A DNA stretch of 64,000 bases from Sequoia sempervirens (GCA_007258455.2 VDFB02047230.1:153065797-153129796); one strand, 5' to 3'; positions 33,072 through 46,229 are shown, numbered from the stretch's first letter. A program made the numbers and translations. Notes: generated from the sequence alone by a model not told the origin.

Positions 33072-34459
33072 TCCAGACCTGCAGCTGCTTGTTCGTGATC
33101 TGAAGATATGGCCTTTCAGTGAGTTTCAAGTGCAAGGGTTTCCACATGCATCCTTTCTACAAGATCTGGGGGTAGCCTATTTTTTGGCTCACTTTGGGCT
33201 CAAACGGACACCGCCATCACGTTTGCAGCGGCCAAAAACCCTAAAAACGCCTGTCATTTCATCCATTTTGGTGCAGTTGATCTGGGAGGCAAAAAATTTT
33301 TGTCTGGGTGGCCATACGGCCTCCCCAGCACGCATCCCGAGGCACATTTTTCAAAAAAAAATAGAAAAGAAACGGCCACCAGCCGGCCGCTCAGGCCAGC
33401 GGCGCCACCGTCGGCCAGTCCGCCCATAATCTCCTCTTCCTCAATACCTGGCTCTCCATTCACTGCCAGCTGGGATCGGAATATTCCGATAGGTCGGAAG
33501 CATATTCCGACGGTTCTCCTAGGGCAGATTCCTGCTAATATTCTGTTAACTTCTCCGAATATTCTAGCCATGCAAAAATTTTCCCTTTTTTCCGCCGACG
33601 GCTTCCAGGCTGTCAATTTGCTCGGATTCCGCTGAACTATACGGTCCTCTTTGCCCCTCCTAACTCCAATTTGCCCTAAAGAAGTTTTCTTTTGGCCATA
33701 ACTTGGGCATACAGTATCGAAATCGGGCAAACGAGATATCACCGGAAAGCTGGTTCTGAGCACTTTCCAGAGTACTATTTATTTTTTAGTATTTTACTAT
33801 TTTCCTGCATTTATTTCTATTTGAAGTCAGATGTACTTTTTATGCTTTCGAGCTCATAACTTTTTGCCATGATCTCCGTTTTTCCCTCATTTGAAGCTTC
33901 GGAAAGGTATTGAGGAGCTCTAGGTTGTTGTCCATGCACTTTTTCTATATATGTCCCAAGTTTATCAGTTAGTCCAGATTTGGCCCGATGGGTTGTTTGG
34001 CGATTACTTGGATGTTTTGGCAGTTGGGAGAGTGCATCTTGCATCTTTGTACTTCGTTTTCAATAATACATCATTCAATAATTGCTTGCTACTTCATAGA
34101 TTCCAGAGTTGTTCCAGTTTGGAGTTTTCGAGTGTTTCGTGGCATCGAGTTTTTTGTTGCTTTATCATGATTCATTGAGTCAATCAGTGACTCTCATCAG
34201 GTTTCAGTAGTATACAGAAGAATATTTCCTTGCTTTCCTATATCAAGTTCCAGTGTTACTCTACAGAGTTCTTCCAGTGCTTCTTTGCAGCATGTTATCT
34301 CATTGTAAGGGGGATTTTGTCCCACTAGGTTTTTCCTTCTCTTACTCATTGCATTTGTAAATGGGTACCTGATCAGGCCTAGTTTCCGGGACCCATCTTT
34401 GCTTTCATGCATCTTATTCTAGTGTTTTAGCTTCTTCCTAAGTTCATCTTAAGGGGGGG

Positions 34460-34771
34460 TGTTAGAGTAATAAGTTATTATGCTTAATACATCACATTGA
34501 TTAATTAATTAAGTCACTATTCAACTTTTATTACTTGCTTAAACTTAGGCACATTAATAATTAATTATTAATTATTAAGTGTGCACACTAGCTTCAGGGT
34601 TTCCCTTTTTAGGGTTTCGATCTCCTTCATAAGGATTGATCACATTGTAATAATTGATTCTCTTAATGCATTTTTACTGAGAGGTTTACAGAGAACATCT
34701 TTTTCGGTTCTTCATATCTTTTGCATGTGACAGGTATCCATCTTGCATGCAGGTAATCTTCGATTCTAACA
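34460..34771 (+). repeat. 3' LTR of B1
   Basis: TGTTAGAGTAATAAG to TTCTAACA. It follows a G-rich PPT and matches the 5' LTR apart from small indels. Confidence 0.88.
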
Positions 34772-37700
34772 TGCACTAGCACCACTCCTAGATCTTGTAC
34801 TTGCAACTTGGATTTCCAATCAATCACATGGGATACATTAGGATGATATGGCTTAAGCAAAGAAACATGAAACATATTATGAAGTCGAGCCAAGGCAGGT
34901 GGTAGAGAAAGTCTATAAGCAACTAGGTTAATCACTTCCAATACTTCAAACAATCCCACAAATCTCGTGGCCAACTTGGAAGTCTTTCCAAAGGAAATGA
35001 AACTTTTATGCAGTTTGACTCTTAAGAAGACTTTATCCCTTGTCACAAACTTTCTTAATCTGAGTTCTATTCTTGTTGGCATAACTCTTTTGTCGGTTTG
35101 CCACCTCCTTCAATCTTCTCTTAATGACTCTCATTTATTCTTCCATTTCCTTAAGCATTTCAAGTCCTACTATGATCTTGTCCTCCATTTTATCCCAACT
35201 GATGGGTGTACAACACTTTTTCCCATAAAGAGCTTCAAATGGTGCCATACCTAGGGATGTGTGATAAGAGTTATTGTAAGAAAACTCTACCAATGGTAAA
35301 TATTCTTCCCACTTATACTATTGGTCCATACAATATATTTGAAGGAAGTCTTTGACTACCTAATTCACCCTCTCTGTTTGTTTGCCATTCTGAGGATGAT
35401 AAGCTAGGCTGAAATTCAATTTGGTTCCTAATGCAGCATTCAGGGTCATCCAAAATCTCGAGGTCATTCAAGTGTCTATCAAAACTGATAGTCTTTGGCA
35501 CTACATGCAAATGGAAGATATCTTGGACAAATTTCTTGTCCAAGGTCAATGATCCATCTTTAAGGTTTCTTAGAATGAAGTGTGCAACCTTGGTCATCTT
35601 ATCGATCACAACCAAGATAACATCATGTTGATTCTTGATCAACAACAACCCCTATACGAAGTCCATACTGATCACCTGTTATTTATACTCAGGTATGTCA
35701 TGAGGATACAATAGCCTGGTTGAATGTGCATGCTCAGCCTTGGCTCACTGGCACTCTAAGCATATGGCTACGTACTCCACTACATCCTTCTTGAGTTTAG
35801 CCAAAAATATAGAGTTCTCAATTTTTTGATCATCTTAGATACTTTGGGGTGTCCTAAATAAGGTGCATTATGAACCTCCTCTAAAACCAACTTCCTTAGC
35901 TCTCTAGAGTCTAGAATATACATTCTCCTTTGGTATCTCAGAATGTTATTTGATTCGATCTCATACCCATCGAACCGATGATCTGTAGGTTTCTCTGCTA
36001 GGGTGCTCTTCACTCTCTCATAGTGCTCATCCCCTGGTATATGTTGTATCACTTATTGTCTCAAGTTAGAACTTTTCGAGACCATGGCTACCAGATGTCT
36101 TCATCTACTAAGAACATCATCTACTCTATTCTCTTTTCCTTTTATGTACTCAATTTTGAAGTCATACTCACTAAGGAATTCCAATGACTTTCTTTGTCGT
36201 GTATTAAGGTTTGGTTGAGTAAAGATGTATCTCAATCCTAAGTGGTCTATCTTGAGTTCAAATTGATTTCCCAAGAGATAATGCCTCCACATTTGTAAGG
36301 AATAAACTATTGTGGCCAATTCTAAATCATACAATGCTTACTTCACCTTGTGTTGCTTAAGCTTCCTTGATTTATATGCTACCACTTATCCATCTTCCAT
36401 TAGTACTGCTCCCAATCCCTCTCCTAAAGCATCTATGATTACTATGAATCTTCCATTAGGATTAGGAATGGTTAGCACTAGTGTTGTCATGAGCCTCTCC
36501 TTCAGGAGTTGGAACACCTATTCACACTTTTTGATCCATTCAAACCGCATTCCCTTCCTTTAAAGTGATGTAATCGGAGATGCAATTTGGGAGAAACCTT
36601 GAACAAACTTCCTAGAATATCTGGAGAGGCCCATGAAGCTACATACTTTAGACACATTCTGAGGCACCAACATTCCATAATCACCTTGATATTTTCGAGG
36701 TCTACAGATACTCCCTTAGCTGAAATAATAAGACCTAGATAGTGCACCCTCTCTTGGTAGAATGAACACTTGGATAGCTTCCCAAAGAGTTTATTTTCTC
36801 CCAGCCACTATAGAACTATCCTCAATTTCCTATCATGCTCTTCAATGGACTTTGAATAAACTAGGATGTCATCAATGAAGATCAAAACAAAGTCATCCAA
36901 ATAGTCTCTAAACACACTGTTCATGAGGTTCATGAAAGTTACAAGTGCATTAGTCAAACCAAAAGGTACCACAATGAACTCGTAGTCTCCATATCGAGTT
37001 TGAAAGGTATTCTTTAGAATATCTTCTTCCTTTATTCGCAATTAATGATACCTTAACCTAAGATCAATTTTAGAGAACACTCTCGCTCCCTTCATCTAGT
37101 CAAACAACTCATCGATCCTCGAGAATGGATATTGGTTCTTGATGGTTGTCTTGTTCAACATTTAATAGTCTATACATAGATGCAAGGTTTCATCCTTATT
37201 TTTTACAAAGATAACTAGTGCTCCCAAAGGAGACACACTGGGTCTTATGAGCCCTTTATTCAGCAATTCCATTAACTAGGCCTTCAACTCATAAAGTTTG
37301 GTGGCGGTCATCCAATAAGGTTCTTTAGATCGAGGCTCAACTCCTCGTACAAGGTCAATAGAGAAGTCAAATGCCCATTTTGGAGGTAACTCCATGAATT
37401 CATCAGGGAATACATCTTAGAACTCCTTTAGAATAGGGTAGTCATCTAGGTATGGTTCCTTGCTATCAGGGTTACTGATATGCACAACATAAATTGCACA
37501 TCCCTTTTAACGAGCCTTCTTGAGCTGCATAGTAGAAATATATCTAATCTCTAAGGGTCTTTGCATTCCACAAATCTCAACTGGGTTCCCGTAATCATCT
37601 AGACAATTAACTACCTTATCCTCACAGTTCACTATAGCCTTATGCTTAGTTAACCAATTTATCCCCAAAATTACATCATATGAGCCTAAAGGTGCCACAT

Positions 37701-37901
37701 GCAGGTTGACCTGGGTTTGGATGGTTGGAAGCTCTAACTCGCTACAAAAGAGACAAGTATCTACCCTCTCCTCTACTCAGTTAACATACTAGATTTTCCA
37801 TGAGTTTTCCATGTATCCAGGTCTAATAGGTATCTTATAAATTACTCTAGGATCTATGAAACATTTAATACCTTTGGTATTAATTAAAATAGAGAAATTT
37901 G

Positions 37902-40500
37902 TGTTAGTGTAATTAATATTTAATTACACAAGTTGCATAACTTTACTTAGGTAATATTTTAATTCATAGGTTAATTATTCTCATCCTTATCTTGTTGAGC
38001 TATCTTGTTGCTCAAGATAAGATTAGGGTTATGCATACTTGCTTTTATAAAGCAAATCATTTCATGTAATTATGAATTCCTGAATAATATTATTTGCACA
38101 TCTTTTTGCAATAGCTTTGTTTTTCTGTTTTTCTCTTCTGTGGAAGGTTTTTTGGTTTGCATGTCTAATCTTGGTTTCTAACATGGTATCAGAACCTTGA
38201 TTTGCAGCCCCTTCATAGATTTTGAGAAAATCATTGTAGAGTTAGTTCAGGATTCCTTGAGGGTTTCATACTTTGAGATTGTCTCTCTATTTGGGTTCTC
38301 TTGCATGGTTACTTTTGGCACATGTTGGAGGAAATCTAAGCTCATATTCGAGTTCAGGGCTATCGAAAAATTCAAGATCAACTTTTGTTTCACCTAAATC
38401 TGACATTTTATGCTAGAGTTATGAGGGTTTGAAGATTTGCTAGATCTGGGAGTTGCAAAGTTTATGGTGCATTTTCAGGAAGATTGGACCTCGCCATCAG
38501 ATCTAGAGCATCCAAGAGATGAAAATTGACATATAACTCGACCTATTATGGCGTCAGGAGATTCTGAGGAAAAAAAAATTATTTTAGAAGTCGTACGGTC
38601 TGTGTACAACCCCTGTGCATGCATTTCCCAAAAAAAAACTCAGGTTTTTTTATAATATTTTTTCTTGTAAATCAAAAAAAAATTGTTAGCCATTTTGAAA
38701 AAATAAATTAAAAAAAAGCATTTAAAATTTTTTTTTGAAAAAAGGCAAAGTTTTTCAAAGGGGTTGCATTAAATATGCCTGTGCATAGGGTACAAAGTCG
38801 TACCCTAGCGGCAGGCCTGAGCAAGCCCAAGTGGGCCCATAAATCGTCGGTGGCGCATCCACATCCGGCTAGAAAGCCATCGGCAGTCACATCCATACCA
38901 ACTGGCTTCCTCAAACCCACCGACACCTTCAAATCCTAGCCCCTCACAAAACACTGTCGACATCTTTGAACATTCCATCAGAATCTCTGTACATTCAGCG
39001 GCAGGTAAACCACAGGGAATATTCCTTCTCAAACAACATATTCTGACAATGTTGCAAGTTTTAGGCCACTGTCAATTTTTTTTGGCAGTGGGGCTTTTTT
39101 TTTCGGCGATGGCCAAATGGCCATCAAATTTAAGCTCATAAGTAGATGACGTTAGCCATCATATGAACCTCTTTGCCCCCTCCTAGCCCTAATTTGTCTT
39201 CAAGGAGCAGGTTTTTTCTTTTTGGCATAACTTGGGAATTTGGTATCAAAATCGGGTAAACGAGATATCATCGGAAAGCTGGTTCCGAGCACTATCATGT
39301 GGTGTAGTTTATTTTTTAGTATTTTTCTATTTATCTGCATTTATTGCTGTTTGAAGTAAGATTTTTATTTATGGCCTCTGAGCTTATAACTTTTTTCCAC
39401 GATCTTCGATTTTCGCTATCTTTGCAGCGTTGGAAAGGTATTGAGGAGCTCTATGTTGTTGTCCATGCACTTTTTTCTGTATCTATCCTAGGTTGATCAT
39501 TATTCTAAATTTTTCCCAATGGGTGTTTTGGAGATTACTTGGATGTTTTGGTAGTTGGAAGGGTGAAACTTGAATATTTGTACTTCATTTCAGTACCACA
39601 TCATTTTATTTTATGTTTATGCATGTTTGCATTCTCTCCTTTTACATTCATTAGGTTATTGTAATAAATGAACTGAGATAAAGTTCCATCAGGGGGGTTT
39701 GTTGCATAATAATCTGATTCGAGTGTGCATGCACTTTGATCTCCATCTTGATTTGTTGACAGCTCGCATGGGTTATATCTAGTTTTTGTAGTTTCTTTTG
39801 GCCACATCTTGCTTATAACTTGACACACATCAGATTCACATTGGTTCACACTTCAGAGTGGGAGCCTATGGTTATTGATCTACATTGGTTCAGATCCATC
39901 TTAGTTTGAGGGCCATGTTTTTATGGTTAATGTTCCAGAGTCTTTATGGTACTTGTTCCCATGGAAGAGTTTTAGTCTCAGTTTGGCATCGACATTGAGA
40001 TACACAATTTCTAGATTCTGTCATCATATCATATACTGTTGCTTCACAGATTCTAGGGTTGTTCTAGTTTGTGAGTTTTCTAGTGTTCTGTGGCATCGGG
40101 TTTGCTGTCGTATTATTATTATTCCACTTTGGTTTCTTGTAGACAGAAGTATCTTTCCTTGCTTGCCAGATTGTGGTTCCAATGTTACTCCACTTGTTCT
40201 TCCAGTGCTTCTTTGCAGCAGTCATCTCTTTGTAGGGGGTTTTGTCCCACTGGTTTTTCCTTCTTTACCTCATTATTGCATTTGTACATGGGTACCTGAT
40301 CAGGCCTTGTTGTCGGGACCCATTCATGCTTTCTTGCATTCATCTTAGTTTTATGTGCATGCTTTGTTAGTCTCCCTAAGTTGCACTTATGGGCAGGTGT
40401 TATTGTAATTAATATTTAATATTTAATGCTTTGTTAGTCTCCCTAAGTTGCACTTATGGGCAGGTGTTATTGTAATTAATATTGTAATTAATATTTAATT
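37902..40500 (+). mobile_element. Non-coding LTR element B2 (3' end degraded)
   Basis: The 5' LTR at 37902-38183 (TGTTAGTG to TTTCTAACA) is followed by a PBS TGGTATCAGAACC at 38184-38196. The interior matches B1 (GAGATATCATCGGAAAGCTGG, GGAAAGGTATTGAGGAGCTC, GGGTACCTGATCAGGCC) and likewise encodes no recognised protein. A PPT-like GGGCAGG leads into TGTTATTGTAATTAAT at 40398, the start of the 3' LTR. A 67-bp tandem duplication follows, and similarity then fades into AT-rich DNA. The right border is approximate and no target duplication can be shown. Confidence 0.75.
40359..40492 (+). repeat. 67-bp tandem duplication across the PPT/3' LTR junction of B2
   Basis: The units 40359-40425 and 40426-40492 both start ATGCTTTGTTAGTCTCC and include the PPT-like tract and the first bases of the LTR. 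Confidence 0.85.
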
Positions 40501-40790
40501 TTTAATAAAAAAATTTAATTAGATCCCTACATTAAATGAATTTCCTAATTAAAAACTTATTATTTAAAACATATAAATTAAGCGTGTATATATATAGAGA
40601 TATATTTTAAATGAATAAATAAATAACTAAATCATATATCCATATATATTAAATATTAATATTATTGAAGTATATATATATATATATGAAAATAAATCTT
40701 AATTTTTTAAAAACTTTAAATAAAAATTAAGAAAAAGATAAAATTAAACTTTTTCAAAGGCCTTGGCCTTGTGGCATGTGTATAGGTTGT
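40501..40790. other. AT-rich junction with no gene
   Basis: Very AT-rich sequence with short TATATA runs (about 40590, 40675). Nothing codes. It separates the broken ends of B2 and element C. Confidence 0.6.
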
Positions 40791-40792
40791 TC

Positions 40793-42791
40793 TTAGAGAT
40801 TATGTGGTTCACCATAAAGGCTACATCCATGGGAAGCAGGGGAATAGATTTATTAATCTTTGTTATTTTTAATATACATTATGCTACAACAATATATATA
40901 ATATTCCTTCAAGAGGAAATACGAAAGGTCAAAGAGAAAATGAAGGGACACAGGTGTCCGTTGGGCTTCATATACCCAACAAGCACCCACTTAAAGTCCA
41001 ACGGCTACTGCAGCATATCAGACATTCCTCTACTTCTCTCCCATTGTCACATCTTGGCAATATCAAGAGAAATCCAACTTCATCTCGAAAGCCAAACACC
41101 AAGACCTCCATCACAACTAGAATGAGTGCATCCACCGCGTCTCTTTGTTAATATTCCAGTTGCAGACATGCTCGAACTTCTCCCATTATACTTTCTTCAT
41201 CAATGCATCCACTGGATTGCTCAATACTCCCACTACATGAACAATGTCTGGATGAATGCATATCTGGAATGAGCGCATTACTCTCATCATTTAGTTAACA
41301 TTCTAGCCAACAAGGCATCATCACAAGTGGCACCCAAAACTTCTCTAACAAGGGTGACTCGACCATAGGCCACCACTACCACTGTAGCCATCTCCACTAC
41401 AAGAATGAGTGTCTCAAGAGCTTCCCATTTCTTCTTCCCATTAGATTTCTTCTCACATTCTTCACTATACTCCTGCCCTAGTCCTTCACCATAGACCGAA
41501 TAATAACAGCTACACTGTCAATCCCCAACACACTATCTACAGAAATCTCTTCAAATGCTCTGACAGCTGAACCAGATAGAACTCCACCATAGGCTCTGTT
41601 AATAGTTCTCCTGGTCCTTTTCAACTTGCTCACCCTATATTTAGTAGGCCTCAAATGGGGTATTCATTGAATTCTCTTGCTAGTGGCCAGGCATTTGGGT
41701 CTGTTGGCCCTCTTCTTGGCAGTCTAGTAAATTCACTTCCCTCAAAAAATGATTTCCTTCTTTCCTTCTACTTTAGAAGCTCTTGGCCAAACGTTTTCTT
41801 CAATAGGCCTTTGCACTTTCTGCAGTTTTTCCAACACTGGGCTCTCTAATTTTTTTTCTGTCCAACTCCTCACCTTTTACTTGTAGTCGATTCAACTTCT
41901 TCCACCTTCATGCCTCTGTCATGAGTAGCCGCTAACTTCTTCACAGTTTATATACCAACAATACACATGCTATCAAATTGCTTGCCACCATTTGCTATCA
42001 ACCATCCTCTCTATGTGCCCTCCATTAGGTTCCATCTTCATTAAACTTTGCATCCCACAATTTCAACTAGCCTCGACTTGCATTCTTGCTACTCCAGTGT
42101 GTCTCTTATTCTCCACACGCAGCCACTCCACCTTTGGGCACTACAATTCATCAACTTGAATTTTTGGTTTGTAATTGTCTTGCCATTGAATTGTCTTCAT
42201 GTATTTTATCTCACCTTTCACCCAATCTCCTTTTGGGCGCTAGTCTTCTTAGCATAGGCTACCATCTTCACATAAACATAGCCCCAATTTCATTATGCAT
42301 GATCTCTTACCATGGCATCAAATTTGTTTCTTTTAAAGGTTTGATTGGTTATTTTTTTAAATATTTTTTCTTTGCCTCTCACTCAGGTTATGTGGGAATT
42401 TCCTCTTCCCATGGCTGTGCAGGAGTGTGCTCCCCTAGTGTGGCTACTTCTCACCCACACAGCCTTTGCTTTCCTTCAATGATGCCTTTCTCCTCCCTAC
42501 TCTCCTTAGAACTCACAAGCTTTAATATCGATTGTTAGAAATGAAGTGTAGATAAATAAACATAACAATAGAAATAAAGATGCAAAAGAGACAACACATA
42601 ACATAGAGATTATGTGGTTCACTGTAAAGGCTACATCCATGGGAAGCAGGGGAATAGATTTATTAATCTCTGTTCTTTTTAATATACATTATGCTACAGT
42701 AACATATATAATATCCCTTCAAGAGGAAATACTAAAGTTCAAAGAGAAAATAAAGGGACACATATGTTCGTTGGGCTTCATGTACCCAATA
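40793..42791 (-). mobile_element. Non-coding LTR element C, minus orientation
   Basis: Two direct repeats, 40793-40981 and 42533-42791, bound about 1.55 kb of non-coding DNA. On the minus strand the LTR starts TGTTGGGT or TATTGGGT and ends CTAACA. A degraded PBS (10 of 14 bases of the initiator-Met site, plus-strand 42517-42530) lies inside the right LTR. A PPT-like AAGTGGGTGCT lies inside the left LTR, which sets the orientation. The left LTR is truncated at its outer end. No protein domain was recognised. Confidence 0.65.
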
Positions 42792-42799
42792 GTTGTCCT

Positions 42800-44280
42800 T
42801 CTAATTAACTTTATTTGTTTAATATTGTAGTGTCATAAATTGCACCCTATAGTAGTTTCACACTTGCACATTTAGCTTGTTGCATTTATGGCACCAAACC
42901 ACATTAATGACAAAAATCTATGAGTCATAATTTCATGTTTCCAACTTCATAAAGAACAAGGATGAAGCATTAGTAGTCCATACACCTCATTTCTTGTAAA
43001 TTTTTTAGCAAGATAGTTGCACATCATGCAAACATCCATGTGACACCCTAGAGCATCCCCAAACTTTTTGAGTTTCAAATGAGGGAATCTCATGTCCTTT
43101 TACTGTGACACATGTCATTGCAGTGGAATCATCAATGTAACGTCTCTTCCCACCCATGCAGCCTCACAAAACCTCTCTTTTCACTCTTTCTTTCATTCAT
43201 TCTCACTGCTTCTTATTCAATCTTTCTCTCTTGCTCTATTATGCTTCTACATCTTTTCTCTCTTGCTTTCCATAGCAATGCTCTACCAGATTCTCATCTC
43301 AACAATGTTCAGTCAAGGCTCTCTTGTAAACTTGGCATGTCTCATCTATCAAGCCAAGAGGGGAGCCACAGATTGTTGGCAATGCTCTCTTGTCTACTTT
43401 GTCTCATCTATTTACTACTATCTAATTGTCTTGTCTATTACATTCATGATAGGAGCTCTCATCCATAATGTGGTTTATTTCTATCACACGTCTCATCTTT
43501 ACTTTCATGCCATTTTGTCAATCTTTTTCGATCTAGTTGTTCATGGAGGTGGAAACACCAAAATGAGGGTTTGACTGAAGCAATCCTTGAAATAACCCCA
43601 ATATTTTTCCTCATATTTTTTATATCCAGATGTTCAAAGTCAAGAACTTGGTTGTTGCAAATTCTAGGTTATTTCTTTCTTATTTGATAAGGATGATGAC
43701 GCGGAGCACAAATATCCACAGGGCACTTTCGTCTGTTGGTCAAGACTTTACCCTTTTGGGGGAAAAATCTATTAAGTCCTAAGCTCTTTGCTTCTGTGAT
43801 TTGTACTTTGTAATTCTATATCAATTTATGTTAAATTACAGTTTTATCATTCTTGCTATTAATAGCTCAATTCTTTATTTAATCAAGTTATTACAATATT
43901 CTTCATTTCATACTTTGTGACTTGAGCTTTTACTTTGAGGTAATCAAGGGTTATTCTCTCCCTTTAGAATTTTTTTGTCTTGAGACTTGGGAGTAGTGGT
44001 AGGCTATCCAAATATTTTTTTGCTAAGTAAAACTAAAATTAGGTTCAAAAACCATGAAAAAATTAGAGAAAAAAATGTGTAAGATGTTTGCAATTGTACA
44101 TATAATTTCTCCCACGTCTAGATAGCCTACCACCCAACACAATGGAACATCTATACATTAAAATAACCACCTCATAGTTCTACCTTAAATTATGATCTCA
44201 TCCCCATACTTAGAGGGTTAACTTTGTTATGATTTCATGTCAATCTTATGGCCTTGAAAGGGAAATCTTTCCATCAACAC
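42800..44280. other. No gene recognised; possible LTR start at 42831
   Basis: TGTCATAAATTGCACC at 42831 looks like a gypsy LTR start, but no closing end or duplication was found. C/T-rich open frames at 43092-43574 are low-complexity. GTGGTAGGCTATC near 43995 and its reverse complement near 44123 form a 13-bp inverted repeat. Confidence 0.35.
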
Positions 44281-44289
44281 TTGACATTC

Positions 44290-46130
44290 ACCCCTATTTC
44301 TTTTAATTAATACCCTCATATGTAGCCCAATCTGCAACCTAGTTTCCTTTCCTATCAATATGAGAGAATCTAGCCTCCTCAAAACCTTCAATCACACACT
44401 TAGAAGCCTCAATGATGGACTCTATTTTCTATCTTTGAACTGCCCCACCCTCATTGCTCAGGTATAATAACTTTCAAGTCTCCTTCTATCAACAACTTCT
44501 TCCATCCTTTTTCAATTGTTATCATCAATCCCCATAGCATATCTTTAGCCTCTGCTAGATTATTAGTTTCATTTCCAAATTCATAAAATAATCCCACAAG
44601 TTGAACTTTATCATCTCTAAAGATCTCACTTCCTCTTGCTTTACCAATATTTCCTTTAGTTGCACCATAAAAATTCATCTTGATCTAATATATATATGGT
44701 TTTATACATCTAGCCTAACTACACTTATCCTTATCTAGAACAAAAAAAATTACAATCCAACTTTATCTTGGCTAATCATTTACCCATTTTTAGATTCTGA
44801 GCTCTTGATATCCCAACTATCATCCTTATGTATCCCCTCTAGTTCACCAATCACGCTTTCCACCATCTCCCAAACTCTTTCTAAAATTTTTAGACTCCTT
44901 GAAGATCCTCCTTTTTCTTTCAATCTAAATATTTTAAACAATGATAGCAAGAGCCAAGTTCCATACAATTTGCAAACCTAAGATTTTAAATTTGAACACC
45001 CAACTTTCCAATAAATCTAGAATATTGGCTAAAGGGATCTAACTTAAACCCCATCTTTTCAAGAATTTCAACCATAATTTGCAAGAATATTCACAGTGAA
45101 TAAATAAGTGGTCATTACTTTCCTCACACTTTGCATATAAGACATATGGAAGGGTTGATCTTATCCAACAATTATAATTTGTCCCAAGTGAGAGCTCATT
45201 ATTGGCATGCAATCCAGAGAAAAGCGTTATCTTTTGGGATGCCCTTCACAAGCCAAAATTTACTATCTACCAAATGAGAATTGATCTCTCCCCTATAAAA
45301 GAGGGTATGGAAAGCATCTCTATTCATGACCTTTTTGTTTTCTTGACCCCCACAAACCAATACTATCCCAAAAATAAGTGATTTTTCAAGCTTCTCTTGA
45401 ACCTACATCCTTCAACTCATCCACTAAGGCCTTCAAATCCTTCCATATTTTGGTTAGGGGATCACCCACAATGTAGTTCTTCACCAACACCCCCATATGA
45501 CTCTCAAAATGAATTGTAATTGGTCAAAAGGTAAGATATTCCTTCAAAGCCTTATCCTCAATCCACTTTAACACCAAAACCTAATATTTTCCCCATTCCC
45601 AAGCCTCCATCTGATATCCATAGAATCAAGCTTGTGACATGATTTGAGAAAATTCCATATACTCAAATGTTTGGGGAGATTGCAATCATTCATGAGGATG
45701 AGGTCTAAACTATTCTAAAGGTATTTCTCTTGAATAATCTTGCTTCACATTTTATCATTTTCTTCATAAATTTTCCAAGCCAACTTAGCACCTAATGCCT
45801 TATTCATTTCCTTGTAATTCTTAATTCTCAACCCCCAACTTAACATTAACTTACACACTTTCATCCATTTCACAAGGCTATATTTAAACTATTTTTTGAT
45901 CTCTCTCCACAATAAACATTTTTTTAGTTCTTATATGTTCTTTGTAACTTTTCCTGGTATTTGAAATATTGACATAGCATATACCAAAATAACCACCCTT
46001 GAGGCTTTGATGAGTGTTATCCTTCTCGCCAATGAAAGGGTTGGGATTAACCAACACATTATAAGCTTTTTTGATAGGTTAGGTGGCATAGGTGGGCCCA
46101 TTCCTATTGCAAGCATTTGTTCCTATCGCT
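44290..46130 (-). pseudogene. LINE ORF2 remnant, 3' part
   Basis: On the minus strand, from right to left: the end of a reverse transcriptase (45931-46116, ARRITLIKASRVVILVYAM), then a zf-RVT-like region (about 45060-45160, CLICKVCEESNDHLFIHCEY), then RNase H (44451-44678, DGATKGNIGKA-like start, ETNNLAEAKDMLWGL, IEGDLKVII) and its last helix in another frame (about 44310-44440). This is a 5'-truncated plant L1, older than the copy at 13234-19675 and of a different subfamily. Many stops are present. I saw no clear poly(A) tail or TSD. Confidence 0.75.
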
Positions 46131-46229
46131 AGAGGACCATTCTTGTTGAAATGGTAGTCATCTTTAACTTTGAATTCACTATTCCCACGTGAAAGTTTGA
46201 GGGATGTGTTTGATCACTTACAACATTAC

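Larger units (their letters stand above)
32735..34771 (+). mobile_element. Non-coding LTR element B1
   Basis: This is a 2.0-kb element with LTRs 32735-33059 and 34460-34771, a PBS TGGTATCAGAGC at 33060 matching initiator-Met tRNA, and a PPT AAGGGGGGG at 34451-34459. TGCAC lies on both sides (32730-32734, 34772-34776). The interior of about 1.4 kb has no retroviral coding domain; open frames at 33130-33763 are composition artefacts. The interior is nevertheless similar to that of B2, for example GAGATATCACCGGAAAGCTGG and GGAAAGGTATTGAGGAGCTC. It is non-autonomous and is inserted into the 3' pol region of the minus-strand gypsy element. Confidence 0.88.
32526..37860 (-). pseudogene. Ty3/gypsy pol relic (protease to integrase), interrupted by B1
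   Basis: Read from right to left on the minus strand. The protease C-terminal part at 37507-37698 has YDVILGINWLTKHKAIVNC. Reverse transcriptase is at about 36500-37400, with [17 protein letters not shown] and the catalytic [11 protein letters not shown] at 36808-37041. RNase H is at 36101-36334 (YDLELATIVYSLQMWRHYLLG). The integrase zinc-binding part is at about 35700-36052 (EEVHNAPYLGH, then CLECQ). The core at 35313-35648 includes VVIDKMTKVAHFI. The C-terminal segment at about 34780-35082 includes [19 protein letters not shown]1 is inserted here; the chromo-like end (KVQWDQYF, ATWEDAKE) continues left of B1 at about 32600-32730. Numerous stops and frameshifts are present. Gag is not seen and may have been displaced by B2. 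Confidence 0.85.

Noticed and set aside
33130..33763. Open frames of 99, 111 and 169 codons on both strands
   Set aside because: They lie in the GC-richer non-coding interior of B1, overlap each other on both strands, and have no conserved counterpart in B2.
40793..42791. Plus orientation for element C
   Set aside because: The degraded PBS and the PPT-like tract are on the sides expected for a minus-strand element.
43092..43574. 160-codon frame resembling a membrane protein
   Set aside because: The hydrophobic look comes from CT-rich low-complexity DNA. An overlapping frame in another register is equally open.
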